DNA from: CAIVAT01 sp037137455
GTDB lineage: Bacteria > Bacteroidota > Bacteroidia > Bacteroidales > FEN-979
Length of the DNA stretch: 5,068 bases
Assembly: GCA_037137455.1 (NCBI GenBank)
Contig: JBAXKG010000121.1
Coordinates: 1 to 5,068 of the forward strand
Direction of reading: 5' to 3'
The notes below the pieces were generated by a model. It searched no databases, had not been told where the DNA came from, and worked only from the letters and a program-made list of their open reading frames with translations. The translations under genes were made by a program, and so were the position numbers. Position 1 is the stretch's first letter. Each line of letters opens with the position of its first letter. Below are positions 1 to 5,068 of the stretch, piece after piece.

Positions 1-20
1 ATTTCATTGCCAGGTATCAT
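1..20 (-). CDS. Possible 5' end of an unidentified minus-strand gene (partial)
   Basis: Read on the minus strand, an ATG at 20-18 opens a frame (M-I-P-G-N-E...) that leaves the window after six codons. The reason to suspect a gene is the preceding sequence: AGGAGG lies 6 nt upstream of the ATG, a near-ideal Shine-Dalgarno placement. The same frame is open further upstream only to a TAA at 74-72 and has no better start. Six codons are far too few to identify a product. It could equally be a chance match in AT-rich DNA, because strong Shine-Dalgarno sites are uncommon in Bacteroidota. Confidence 0.33.
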
Positions 21-26
21 GTTGTT

Positions 27-32
27 CCTCCT
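27..32 (-). promoter_or_regulatory. Shine-Dalgarno-like site (AGGAGG) for the left-edge minus-strand gene
   Basis: AGGAGG, within AAAGGAGG, is read on the minus strand and spaced 6 nt from the ATG at 20-18. It decides the proposed start. Further upstream, TATCTTTA (52-45, minus) fits the Bacteroidota -7 consensus TAnnTTTG at 7 of 8 positions, but I find no convincing TTTG element at the required distance, so the promoter is only a hint. Confidence 0.38.
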
Positions 33-75
33 TTTCTTTTGATATAAAGATAAATGTATGTGAATCAAGGGTTAA

Positions 76-262
76 AACAGTGAAAATTGCGACAGATATA
101 TACATATGTTTTCTTGTGAACGATTCAGTAATAATAGTTGTCCCGAGTTTTCAGACCAGGAAATAATATCGGTGAATCTATTTTGCATAAGCAAGGATCA
201 AGCTACTTAGATCAAGCAGATCTACAATTTTGCTATTGACGGAATCTTAATTTCCGAAATAT
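76..262 (+). pseudogene. Decayed N-terminal fragment of a DDE transposase (IS4-like type)
   Basis: The plus frame open from 76 (first ATG at 106) reads ...RFSNNSCPEFSDQEIISV followed by NLFCISKDQAT and a TAG at 208-210. Beyond the stop, the same frame continues IKQIYNFA. This resembles from memory the N-terminus of Bacteroidota DDE transposases, which have an F(S/T)DQE(I/V) stretch, then LF, then a K-x-I-Y-x-F element and W-F-P-K. After a frame change near 235, another frame gives LTES, a stop (TAA 248-250), then FPK, as if the WFPK box had lost its tryptophan. At least two stops and one frameshift in under 190 nt mean it cannot make a transposase. No DDE catalytic residues or terminal inverted repeats are visible. 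The family assignment rests on recalled motifs and is tentative. Confidence 0.45.
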
Positions 263-899
263 ACAAAAGGCAAAGCCGAAAAGCAAGAGAAACTTCAGGA
301 TGAAGGATAACTATATAGCCGGATAGCTCTATTAATAGATTATTTCTCGCAACTTCTTCGATCTCCTTCGTATTGAAAAAAGCCTTTCTAAAACCGGTTC
401 CTAAGTTGGATAAAATCTTGTAAAACATATCCTTTGCGAATGATCACATCCAGATATTCGTATATCACGTCGTCAAAGGCTCCGGTTTTTCAACTATAAG
501 ATCTAAACTAAACAAAAGAAGCCACCAATTAGGCTGCTTTGCACAGTCAGGGCCAAGCTCATCATCAAAGACCAGCTCAAACATCAATTATATTAATATC
601 TTTGGTAAATCCGATTCCCCTTAACGAGTCTGGGAAGGACAAAAAATGAGACTCACACTGGTATAAATTCGATTTCAGGTGGTACTAGACTCATCAGGCG
701 ATTGAGGAGCCAGATTATTTTTTCGGTGATTGGCTAAAAACAATTAAATTTCCAGTAAAGTAATGACAATTCTTCAAGATCAACTAATTTTATTGCAGTT
801 CCCGGAGATGGTGAATCGATATGATGCGCAAAACGAAGGCAAAAAATAAACACTATCAGCGGAAAATTTCTAAATCAATGAGGTAATAAATCAATCACT
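263..899. other. AT-rich region without an intact gene; coding-like scraps only
   Basis: This stretch has many stops in all frames and a visibly higher A+T content than the genes to its right. On the minus strand, three short open stretches follow one another in three different frames: 584-465 (39 aa, starting MFELVFDDELGPD), 480-388 (AFDDVIYEYLDVIIRKGY...) and 428-222 (68 aa, starting MFYKILSNLGTGF). On the plus strand, a startless frame at 689-763 ends in TAATG and runs into a 28-aa frame at 763-849. I recognise none of these. The pattern fits decayed coding DNA, but chance cannot be excluded. I see no tRNA, rRNA, CRISPR array, strong hairpin-plus-T-run terminator or clear promoter for the gene at 900. 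Confidence 0.55.
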
Positions 900-1403
900 A
901 TGAAAAAGCAAATCATAATCCGGAGTTACTCATTAATGGTTATAATGGGGTTTTTATTAACTCTTCCCTACAGTTGTACGAAAAGTGAAGGTGCACCACC
1001 ATACAGACCGACTGGCACAACTAAGCGAATAATAAATACACCACTTGCCCCCAAGGCCATCGGGCCTTACAGCCAGGCTGTTGAGATCAACGGAATTCTA
1101 TATATATCCGGGCAGGTGCCTGTTGATCCTGTTACGGATAAAATAGTCGGGGGCGGCATTACGGAGCAGGCCGAGCAGGTCATGAAGAACATAGGAGCCA
1201 TCCTGAAAGCCGCAGGATATGAATACAGTGATGTTGTCAAGTCGACCTGCATGATGAGCAATTTGGACAACTTCAAAGCCATGAATGCCGTATACGGGAA
1301 GTATTATCCCAATGACCCACCGGCCCGCGCCACCTTTGCCGTGGTTAAACTTCCGCTTGAAGCCCTGATCGAGATCGAGACGATAGCTATCAAATCCAAA
1401 TAA
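900..1403 (+). CDS. Exported RidA/YjgF/YER057c/UK114-family protein (probable lipoprotein)
   Basis: Residues 45-167 match the RidA enamine/imine deaminase fold closely. Visible family elements are the APKAIGPYSQAV segment (50-61), SGQVPVDP (70-77), the central helix region with AAGYEYSDVVK (104-114), and the C-terminal PPARATFAVVKLP...IEIETIAI. Arg143 and Glu158 align with E. coli RidA Arg105 and Glu120, so the ligand-binding arginine is kept; Thr145 replaces the E. coli cysteine at 107. RidA enzymes hydrolyse reactive 2-aminoacrylate and related enamines released by PLP enzymes, normally in the cytosol. This one instead begins with about 25 extra residues, MKK-QIIIRS then a hydrophobic run (13-22), ending in LPYSC with Cys26 followed by TKSE. 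That reads as a signal peptide, probably type II, although Pro at -3 is not a standard lipobox residue. Its length of 167 aa against about 128 for E. coli RidA reflects this leader plus a linker. The ATG has no Shine-Dalgarno, as is usual in this phylum. It stands alone between mobile-element remnants. Confidence 0.9.
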   Translation: MKKQIIIRSYSLMVIMGFLLTLPYSCTKSEGAPPYRPTGTTKRIINTPLAPKAIGPYSQAVEINGILYISGQVPVDPVTDKIVGGGITEQAEQVMKNIGAILKAAGYEYSDVVKSTCMMSNLDNFKAMNAVYGKYYPNDPPARATFAVVKLPLEALIEIETIAIKSK

Positions 1404-1462
1404 AATACATATTGGCTTCTTTTAGTTGGCTTCAATCGTAGTCAGCCCGACGACCAACCTAA

Positions 1463-2001
1463 AAAGATTTTGATAATGCCGAAAGCACTAAACCAACTGG
1501 CTTGAACAAGATTATTAACCTGATCATTGCTGGGTTCAGGACAAAGGGCGATGAATTAATTAAAGACCTGAATCCATTCACTTTTGAAGGTTTTGAAGAA
1601 ATTTTCTTTTCTAAACCCAAAGATAAGGTCGACCTGTTTTCTGCATTGGAAACCGCAGGTGAGAAATTAAGGAAGGATGGCCGGATTAGTACCGCCATCG
1701 CCTATGAATGCGCCCTGAGGTCTCTGAAAGAGATTACGGGTGAGGAAAAATTCCCGGTGGATGAGGAAACCACCATCCATATCATGATTACGCGGCAAAT
1801 AGGTCGGATCATTGACAGGTGGGGAAACAAGCCTTCAAAAAAAGAGCAATACATTTTTCCAATCCTTCAACCTGGCATAACTCCCGATGAAGAATACCGG
1901 ACCATTCAGCAGGCTGTGCAGACGATCAATAAAAACATGACACGAATTTGTGATGAACTGAAAATTGACAGGGCACTACTTATACTGCGCGTCATTCGTT
2001 T
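1463..2001 (+). pseudogene. Degenerate tyrosine recombinase/integrase (Bacteroidota type), deleted and frameshifted
   Basis: The frame is open from just after a TAA at 1460-1462; the longest recognisable start is TTG at 1502. From that start, residues 24-80 carry the SAM-like core-binding domain of Bacteroidota integrases: NPFTFEGFEEIFF, then LRKDGRISTAIAYECALRSLK. At about residues 85-92 the sequence jumps to the second half of the catalytic domain: IGRIIDRWGNKP (100-111), YIFPILQPGITPDEE, then a helix with INKNMTRICDELKID. The normal stretch between them, including the first catalytic arginine, is absent; compared with the usual family length, very roughly 150-200 residues are missing. After ID (1964-1969) the frame is lost. 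The expected TTYTARHSF box is present but at 1975-2001 in another frame, which fits loss of a single nucleotide. Nothing resembling the downstream Leu-Gly-His box or the catalytic tyrosine follows. It also lacks the usual N-terminal arm-binding region. The remnant is inactive debris of a mobile element; the apparent 169-aa frame 1502-2011 should not be annotated as a functional gene. Confidence 0.85.
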
Positions 2002-2052
2002 GAATATCTAATGCATGAGGGTAATGATGTATGTTTGGCTTTGCCTTTTTCT

Positions 2053-2060
2053 TAAATTTG
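2053..2060 (+). promoter_or_regulatory. Candidate Bacteroidota -7 element (TAAATTTG) upstream of the hydrolase gene
   Basis: TAAATTTG matches the Bacteroidota -7 consensus TAnnTTTG in full and lies 65 nt before the ATG at 2126. TTTG motifs at 2034-2037 and 2040-2043 could serve as the -33 element, but the spacers (15 and 9 nt) are shorter than the usual 19-21. The element therefore rests mainly on the -7 match. If real, it would drive the hydrolase and possibly the downstream aminotransferase and dehydrogenase genes. Confidence 0.33.
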
Positions 2061-2125
2061 CATCATAAGCAAATACCGTTGATTGGTTTTGCAAAAGGGA
2101 TGTCGTACTCTTTAAAACAATAAAG

Positions 2126-3298
2126 ATGAGAACCGGATTATTTTCATGTCTGTTTTGCCTGCTCGCCTTTAGTCTGGCAGCCCAGAACTTTCCTATCGGC
2201 TACCAAACGATGAATTTCACTGACCCGGCCCGGAGCAACCGTCCTGTTCCTGCCGAGGTATATTATCCGGGACTTACCGCAGGAAGCAATACACCTTTGG
2301 CTAACGGGAAGTTCCCTGTGATCTCTTTCGGGCATGGCTTCCTGATGGCCTATGATTACTACCTGTATCTGAAAGATTCACTGGTCCCGCTGGGGTATAT
2401 CATTGTATTTGCAAAAACAGAAACAGGATTATTGCCCAATCATCTTGAATATGGAAAAGACCTTGCTTTCCTTGTAAACCAGATGCAGCTGGAGGGGAAC
2501 ACGCCATCATCTGCATACTATAACCATATCGACAATACATCAGCCATCATGGGACATTCAATGGGCGGGGGCGCCTCGTTCCTGGGATGTGAAAACAATT
2601 CCGTTCCAAATGCGATGATCACCTTTGCTGCAGCCGAAACATCTCCATCAGCCATAAGAGCTGCCAGGCATATAAACATTCCTTCACTTGTATTTTCTGC
2701 GGATCAGGACTGTGTAACACCTCCGGCCACCAACCAGGTGCCGATGTATGATTCCCTGACATCAGACTGCAAGGTTTTCATCAACATCAAAGGGGGCGGA
2801 CATTGTTATTTTGCTGATTATAACTTCACCTGTTCGATCGGAGAAATCGGCTGTGCATCATCATTTACCATCACCCGCGATCAGCAGCACAAAGCAGTGG
2901 TTGATTTCCTGGTTCCTTACCTCGATTATCACCTGAAAAAGATTCCCCTGGCATGGACGATCTTCAACGATTCGCTTCAGGTTTCACAGCGGATCACCTA
3001 TATGAAATCGTGCAGCACGGTTGGCATCCCGGATCCGGGTAGTTTGGATCAGTTTGTTATTTCCCCGAATCCGGTTCAAGACAAGGTGATGGTGACATCC
3101 GGCAGCGGGCAGGGAAGAGTTGCCAGGATCGTATTGCGTTCGTTGACAGGGAGCATTATTTTAACCAGGTATGAAAGGGATGACACCGGAACAGCTTCCA
3201 CCGAAGTAGATCTTTCATACTGTAAGGCCGGTGCCTATTTTCTTGAGATAACAGGCCGCAATGGCATGACCCAGGTCTTCCGGCTGATTAAAGTGTGA
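2126..3298 (+). CDS. Secreted alpha/beta hydrolase (cutinase/PETase-like core) with T9SS type A sorting domain
   Basis: Residues 1-19 are a Sec signal peptide, with likely cleavage in LAA|QN. Residues about 22-272 form an alpha/beta hydrolase of the dienelactone hydrolase/cutinase type. Its nucleophile motif is GHSMGGG (143-149, Ser145), the acid is most likely Asp195 in SADQDCVTPP, and the base is His226 in GGGHCYF. GHGF (69-72) sits where the oxyanion-hole loop belongs. Order and spacing parallel bacterial polyester hydrolases: SS-x-Y-x(3)-D before the nucleophile, I-P-S-L-V-F-S-A before the acid, and P-M-Y-D-S after it. Ester hydrolysis is the safe inference; the substrate is unknown. Residues about 306-390 are a type A sorting domain (FVISPNPVQDKVMV, then AYFLEI and the terminal VFRLIKV), which targets cargo through the outer membrane by T9SS, usually with removal of the tail. 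The ATG follows an A-rich stretch without a Shine-Dalgarno, typical for the phylum. It could also be a PAF-acetylhydrolase- or chlorophyllase-like esterase. Confidence 0.85.
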   Translation: MRTGLFSCLFCLLAFSLAAQNFPIGYQTMNFTDPARSNRPVPAEVYYPGLTAGSNTPLANGKFPVISFGHGFLMAYDYYLYLKDSLVPLGYIIVFAKTETGLLPNHLEYGKDLAFLVNQMQLEGNTPSSAYYNHIDNTSAIMGHSMGGGASFLGCENNSVPNAMITFAAAETSPSAIRAARHINIPSLVFSADQDCVTPPATNQVPMYDSLTSDCKVFINIKGGGHCYFADYNFTCSIGEIGCASSFTITRDQQHKAVVDFLVPYLDYHLKKIPLAWTIFNDSLQVSQRITYMKSCSTVGIPDPGSLDQFVISPNPVQDKVMVTSGSGQGRVARIVLRSLTGSIILTRYERDDTGTASTEVDLSYCKAGAYFLEITGRNGMTQVFRLIKV

Positions 3299-3342
3299 AA
3301 TGAATGTAGGATGACAGTGTTCCCTAACTTTTTGCGGTTAAC

Positions 3343-4770
3343 ATGAAGAAATCCATAGAGGAAGTCTTAAAGGACACGCGCATAGTCTTGGATATCATAC
3401 AGAAGACTGAACTGACAGACGAAGAAAAGGCCTGGATATCGGAGACCGCTGTCAGTAACTTCAACGACTACGTCAATCCCGGATTCCTGAAATACCGCAA
3501 GTCGGTCTCCAACGACTACACAGCCATCGAATGGTCTGACCACGCATGCGGGTTTCGGGACATTCACGGACGAGCGTACATCGATTGTCTGGGAGGTTAT
3601 GGGACCCTTAACATGGGCCACAGGCATCCGAAAATCGTGGAGGCCGTAAAGGCCCAGCTTGACCGCCAGGCCATTCACAGTCAGGAGCTCCTTGATCCTT
3701 TACGGGGGATTCTATCGAAGCTTCTGGCGGATATCACCCCCGGGGACTTGCAGTACTCTTTCTTAACCAGCAGCGGCACGGAGGCCGTGGAAGGCGCTCT
3801 CAAACTGTCGCGCCTGCATACCGGGAGACGAAACTACATTGCCGCAGTGGATGGGTTCCATGGCAAGTCGATGGGCTCCCTTGGGGCAACAGCGAAGGCA
3901 GTTTTTCGCAAGGCATTTCTCCCTCTGGTTCCGGCATTCCACCATGTCCCTTTTGGCGACCTGTATTCACTCGAAAAAACGCTCTGGTCGCTTGACAAGG
4001 TTGGCGAAGACGTAGCAGCTGTGCTACTGGAACCCATCCAGGGCGAGGGTGGCGTAAATCTTCCACCCGACGACTACCTGCAGGGGGCTAGGGCGCTGTG
4101 CAATCAGTACGGCTGTCTGCTTATCCTTGATGAGATACAGACCGGCATGGGGCGAACCGGCAAACTATGGGCCTCAGAACATTGGGGTGTTATCCCCGAT
4201 ATTTTGTGCATTGGAAAATCCTTCGGAGGCGGAATCATGCCGGCAGGCGCTTTCATGTCGAATGCTAAGATCTGGCAGAAGATGATCCCGAATCCCTTCC
4301 TGCACTCATCTACCTTCGGGGGTAACCCACTGGCATGTGCAGCAGCCATTGCGGCCATCCACGTAACACTGTCCGAGAACCTGCCGGAGAAAGCGGCCAG
4401 CACCGGCGCCCATTTCTTAAAAAGGTTGCAACAGTTGTCCTGTGAGTTTCCGGATATCCTGGTTGAAGTTCGTGGAAAGGGGTTGATGATCGGCATGGAA
4501 TTCCCGGATGACGATATCGGTTTTGAGGTCGCCAAGGGCCTCTACGACCGGGGAGTCCTGGTGGCAGGGACGATGCTCAATGCGCGGGTTATTCGAATCG
4601 AGCCACCACTGACCATACCCCTTGATGACGTAAATCGGGTACTTGAAATACTCGATGAGACACTTCTGGAGGTGCAAGCGGGCCGCGGTATGCCAGCCTC
4701 ACCTTCAAAACGCAGAGAGAGCGCCCGCAATAAATACAAACAATTGAGAAAGGACACAAACAAACCATGA
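3343..4770 (+). CDS. patA: Putrescine aminotransferase-like class III (PLP) aminotransferase
   Basis: This enzyme probably transfers the amino group of putrescine (or cadaverine) to 2-oxoglutarate, giving 4-aminobutanal/1-pyrroline and glutamate, in the cytosol. It aligns with E. coli PatA (YgjG, 459 aa) almost end to end. Shared stretches are VNPGFLKYRKSV (45-56), IDCLGGYG (80-87), HSQELLDPLR (112-121), SSGTEAVE (143-150), AFHGKS-like GFHGKS (171-176), LLEPIQGEGGV (228-238), LDEIQTGMGRTGK (262-274), FGGNPLACAAA (325-335) and RIEPPLT (418-424). Lys292 in ILCIGKSFGGG is the expected PLP-binding lysine, Asp263 the pyridine-nitrogen partner, and Thr324 the phosphate contact. The unusual part is the C-terminus: the last 30 or so residues (446-475) form a lysine/arginine-rich tail that E. 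coli PatA lacks. The gene starts 44 nt after the hydrolase, and its TGA overlaps the ATG of the next gene (ATGA), so it is translationally coupled to an aldehyde dehydrogenase, as expected for diamine catabolism. Other omega-amino substrates remain possible. Confidence 0.88.
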   Translation: MKKSIEEVLKDTRIVLDIIQKTELTDEEKAWISETAVSNFNDYVNPGFLKYRKSVSNDYTAIEWSDHACGFRDIHGRAYIDCLGGYGTLNMGHRHPKIVEAVKAQLDRQAIHSQELLDPLRGILSKLLADITPGDLQYSFLTSSGTEAVEGALKLSRLHTGRRNYIAAVDGFHGKSMGSLGATAKAVFRKAFLPLVPAFHHVPFGDLYSLEKTLWSLDKVGEDVAAVLLEPIQGEGGVNLPPDDYLQGARALCNQYGCLLILDEIQTGMGRTGKLWASEHWGVIPDILCIGKSFGGGIMPAGAFMSNAKIWQKMIPNPFLHSSTFGGNPLACAAAIAAIHVTLSENLPEKAASTGAHFLKRLQQLSCEFPDILVEVRGKGLMIGMEFPDDDIGFEVAKGLYDRGVLVAGTMLNARVIRIEPPLTIPLDDVNRVLEILDETLLEVQAGRGMPASPSKRRESARNKYKQLRKDTNKP

Positions 4771-5068
4771 AGCGACACTGGATCGGAGGCGAATGGATGG
4801 GCCAAGCCAACAGGGAGCCCATTGACATCGTCAATCCTGCCACCGAGGAGGTTTTTGAGCAGGTTCTGGATGGCAGCCGTGAGGATGCTGATGCGGCTGT
4901 TGTGGCTGCAAACAAAGCTTTTGAGATCTGGCGCCGTATGACCGCCGTATCACGCGGCGAACTCCTCCACGAGGTGGCGGACCGCCTGAAAGCACGGACT
5001 GAAGAAATTGCGCGTATCCTGACGCAGGAAGGAGGCAAACCACTCAAGGAAAACATCGACGAAGTAGG
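4767..5068 (+). CDS. NAD(P)-dependent aldehyde dehydrogenase, N-terminal part (runs off the right edge)
   Basis: The ATG at 4767 overlaps the preceding stop by 4 nt, and the frame stays open for 100 codons to the window edge. The visible residues match the N-terminal, cofactor-binding half of aldehyde dehydrogenases: HWIGGEW (4-10), DIVNPATEEVFEQV (20-33), then ADAAVVAANKAFEIW (41-55), a LLHEVADRLKARTEEIA helix, and LTQEGGKPLKENIDEV, where the family normally has a (M/G)GKP turn. The Rossmann glycine motif and the catalytic Glu and Cys lie beyond the edge, so activity cannot be judged. Coupling to a putrescine aminotransferase suggests oxidation of 4-aminobutanal to GABA (PatD/PuuC-like role) or of 5-aminopentanal. 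The N-terminus alone does not separate these from betaine-aldehyde or succinate-semialdehyde dehydrogenases, so no symbol is given. Confidence 0.85.
   Translation, partial: MKRHWIGGEWMGQANREPIDIVNPATEEVFEQVLDGSREDADAAVVAANKAFEIWRRMTAVSRGELLHEVADRLKARTEEIARILTQEGGKPLKENIDEV

Noticed and set aside
716..723. TATTTTTT as a possible -7 element for the RidA gene
   Set aside because: It lacks the final G, has no TTTG at the -33 distance, and is about 175 nt from the start codon.
763..849. 28-aa plus-strand frame (MTILQDQLILLQFPEMVNRY...) joined by TAATG to an upstream frame
   Set aside because: It is too short, its upstream partner has no start codon, and it matches no family I recognise. It is mentioned only as part of the AT-rich region.
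1067..1282. Minus-strand frame of 71 aa opposite the RidA domain
   Set aside because: It lies entirely within the conserved RidA coding sequence and shows no motifs of its own.
1422..1462. Imperfect inverted repeat TTAGTTGG ... CCAACCTAA after the RidA gene, plus an 8-nt direct repeat TTGGCTTC (1412-1419 and 1426-1433)
   Set aside because: The arms are short, interrupted by an extra base, separated by about 24 nt and not followed by a T-run, so this is not a convincing terminator. The direct repeat is too short to call an attachment site.
3325..3334. TAACTTTTTG just before the aminotransferase start, resembling a -7 promoter box
   Set aside because: It has one base too many against TAnnTTTG and lies only 8 nt from the ATG, leaving almost no leader. 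Read-through from the hydrolase gene is a simpler explanation.
3367..5056. Several long minus-strand open frames opposite the aminotransferase and dehydrogenase genes
   Set aside because: They are antisense shadows of two clearly conserved genes, with compositions expected from the reverse complement of coding DNA and no recognisable domains.
1..5068. CRISPR array, tRNA or rRNA genes
   Set aside because: No regularly spaced repeats, cloverleaf-like segments or rRNA-like stretches were seen on either strand.

Overview
The window looks like chromosomal DNA of a Bacteroidota bacterium. Three things point that way: a secreted hydrolase that ends in a type A type IX secretion (T9SS) sorting domain, integrase debris of the Bacteroidota tyrosine-recombinase type, and mostly A-rich start regions without Shine-Dalgarno sites. 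All identifications come from reading motifs by eye; no searches were run.

Layout. Positions 1-20 may hold the first codons of a minus-strand gene that leaves the window on the left, with an unusually good ribosome binding site at 27-32. Positions 21-899 are AT-rich and hold no intact gene. About 76-262 reads as the decayed N-terminus of a DDE transposase, and the rest contains only short coding-like scraps. Positions 900-1403 encode a RidA-family protein with an N-terminal export (probably lipoprotein) signal. Positions 1463-2001 are a heavily damaged tyrosine recombinase with a missing N-terminus, a large internal deletion, a 1-nt frameshift just before the conserved TTYTARHSF box, and no C-terminus. 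Positions 2126-3298 encode a secreted alpha/beta hydrolase with a cutinase/PETase-like core and a T9SS tail. Positions 3343-4770 encode a class III aminotransferase very similar to E. coli putrescine aminotransferase PatA (YgjG). An aldehyde dehydrogenase starts at 4767 and runs off the right edge.

The window therefore falls into a left half of mobile-element debris surrounding one intact exported RidA gene, and a right half of intact metabolic genes. The aminotransferase and dehydrogenase overlap by 4 nt (ATGA) and form a natural two-step module: diamine to aminoaldehyde (with cyclization to 1-pyrroline possible), then to the amino acid (for putrescine, GABA). The hydrolase lies 44 nt upstream on the same strand and could be co-transcribed, but no functional link is evident.

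The most interesting items are the candidate T9SS-delivered polyester/ester hydrolase, the export signal on a RidA protein, and the decayed recombinase. I see no clear sign of a wholly new multi-gene system.
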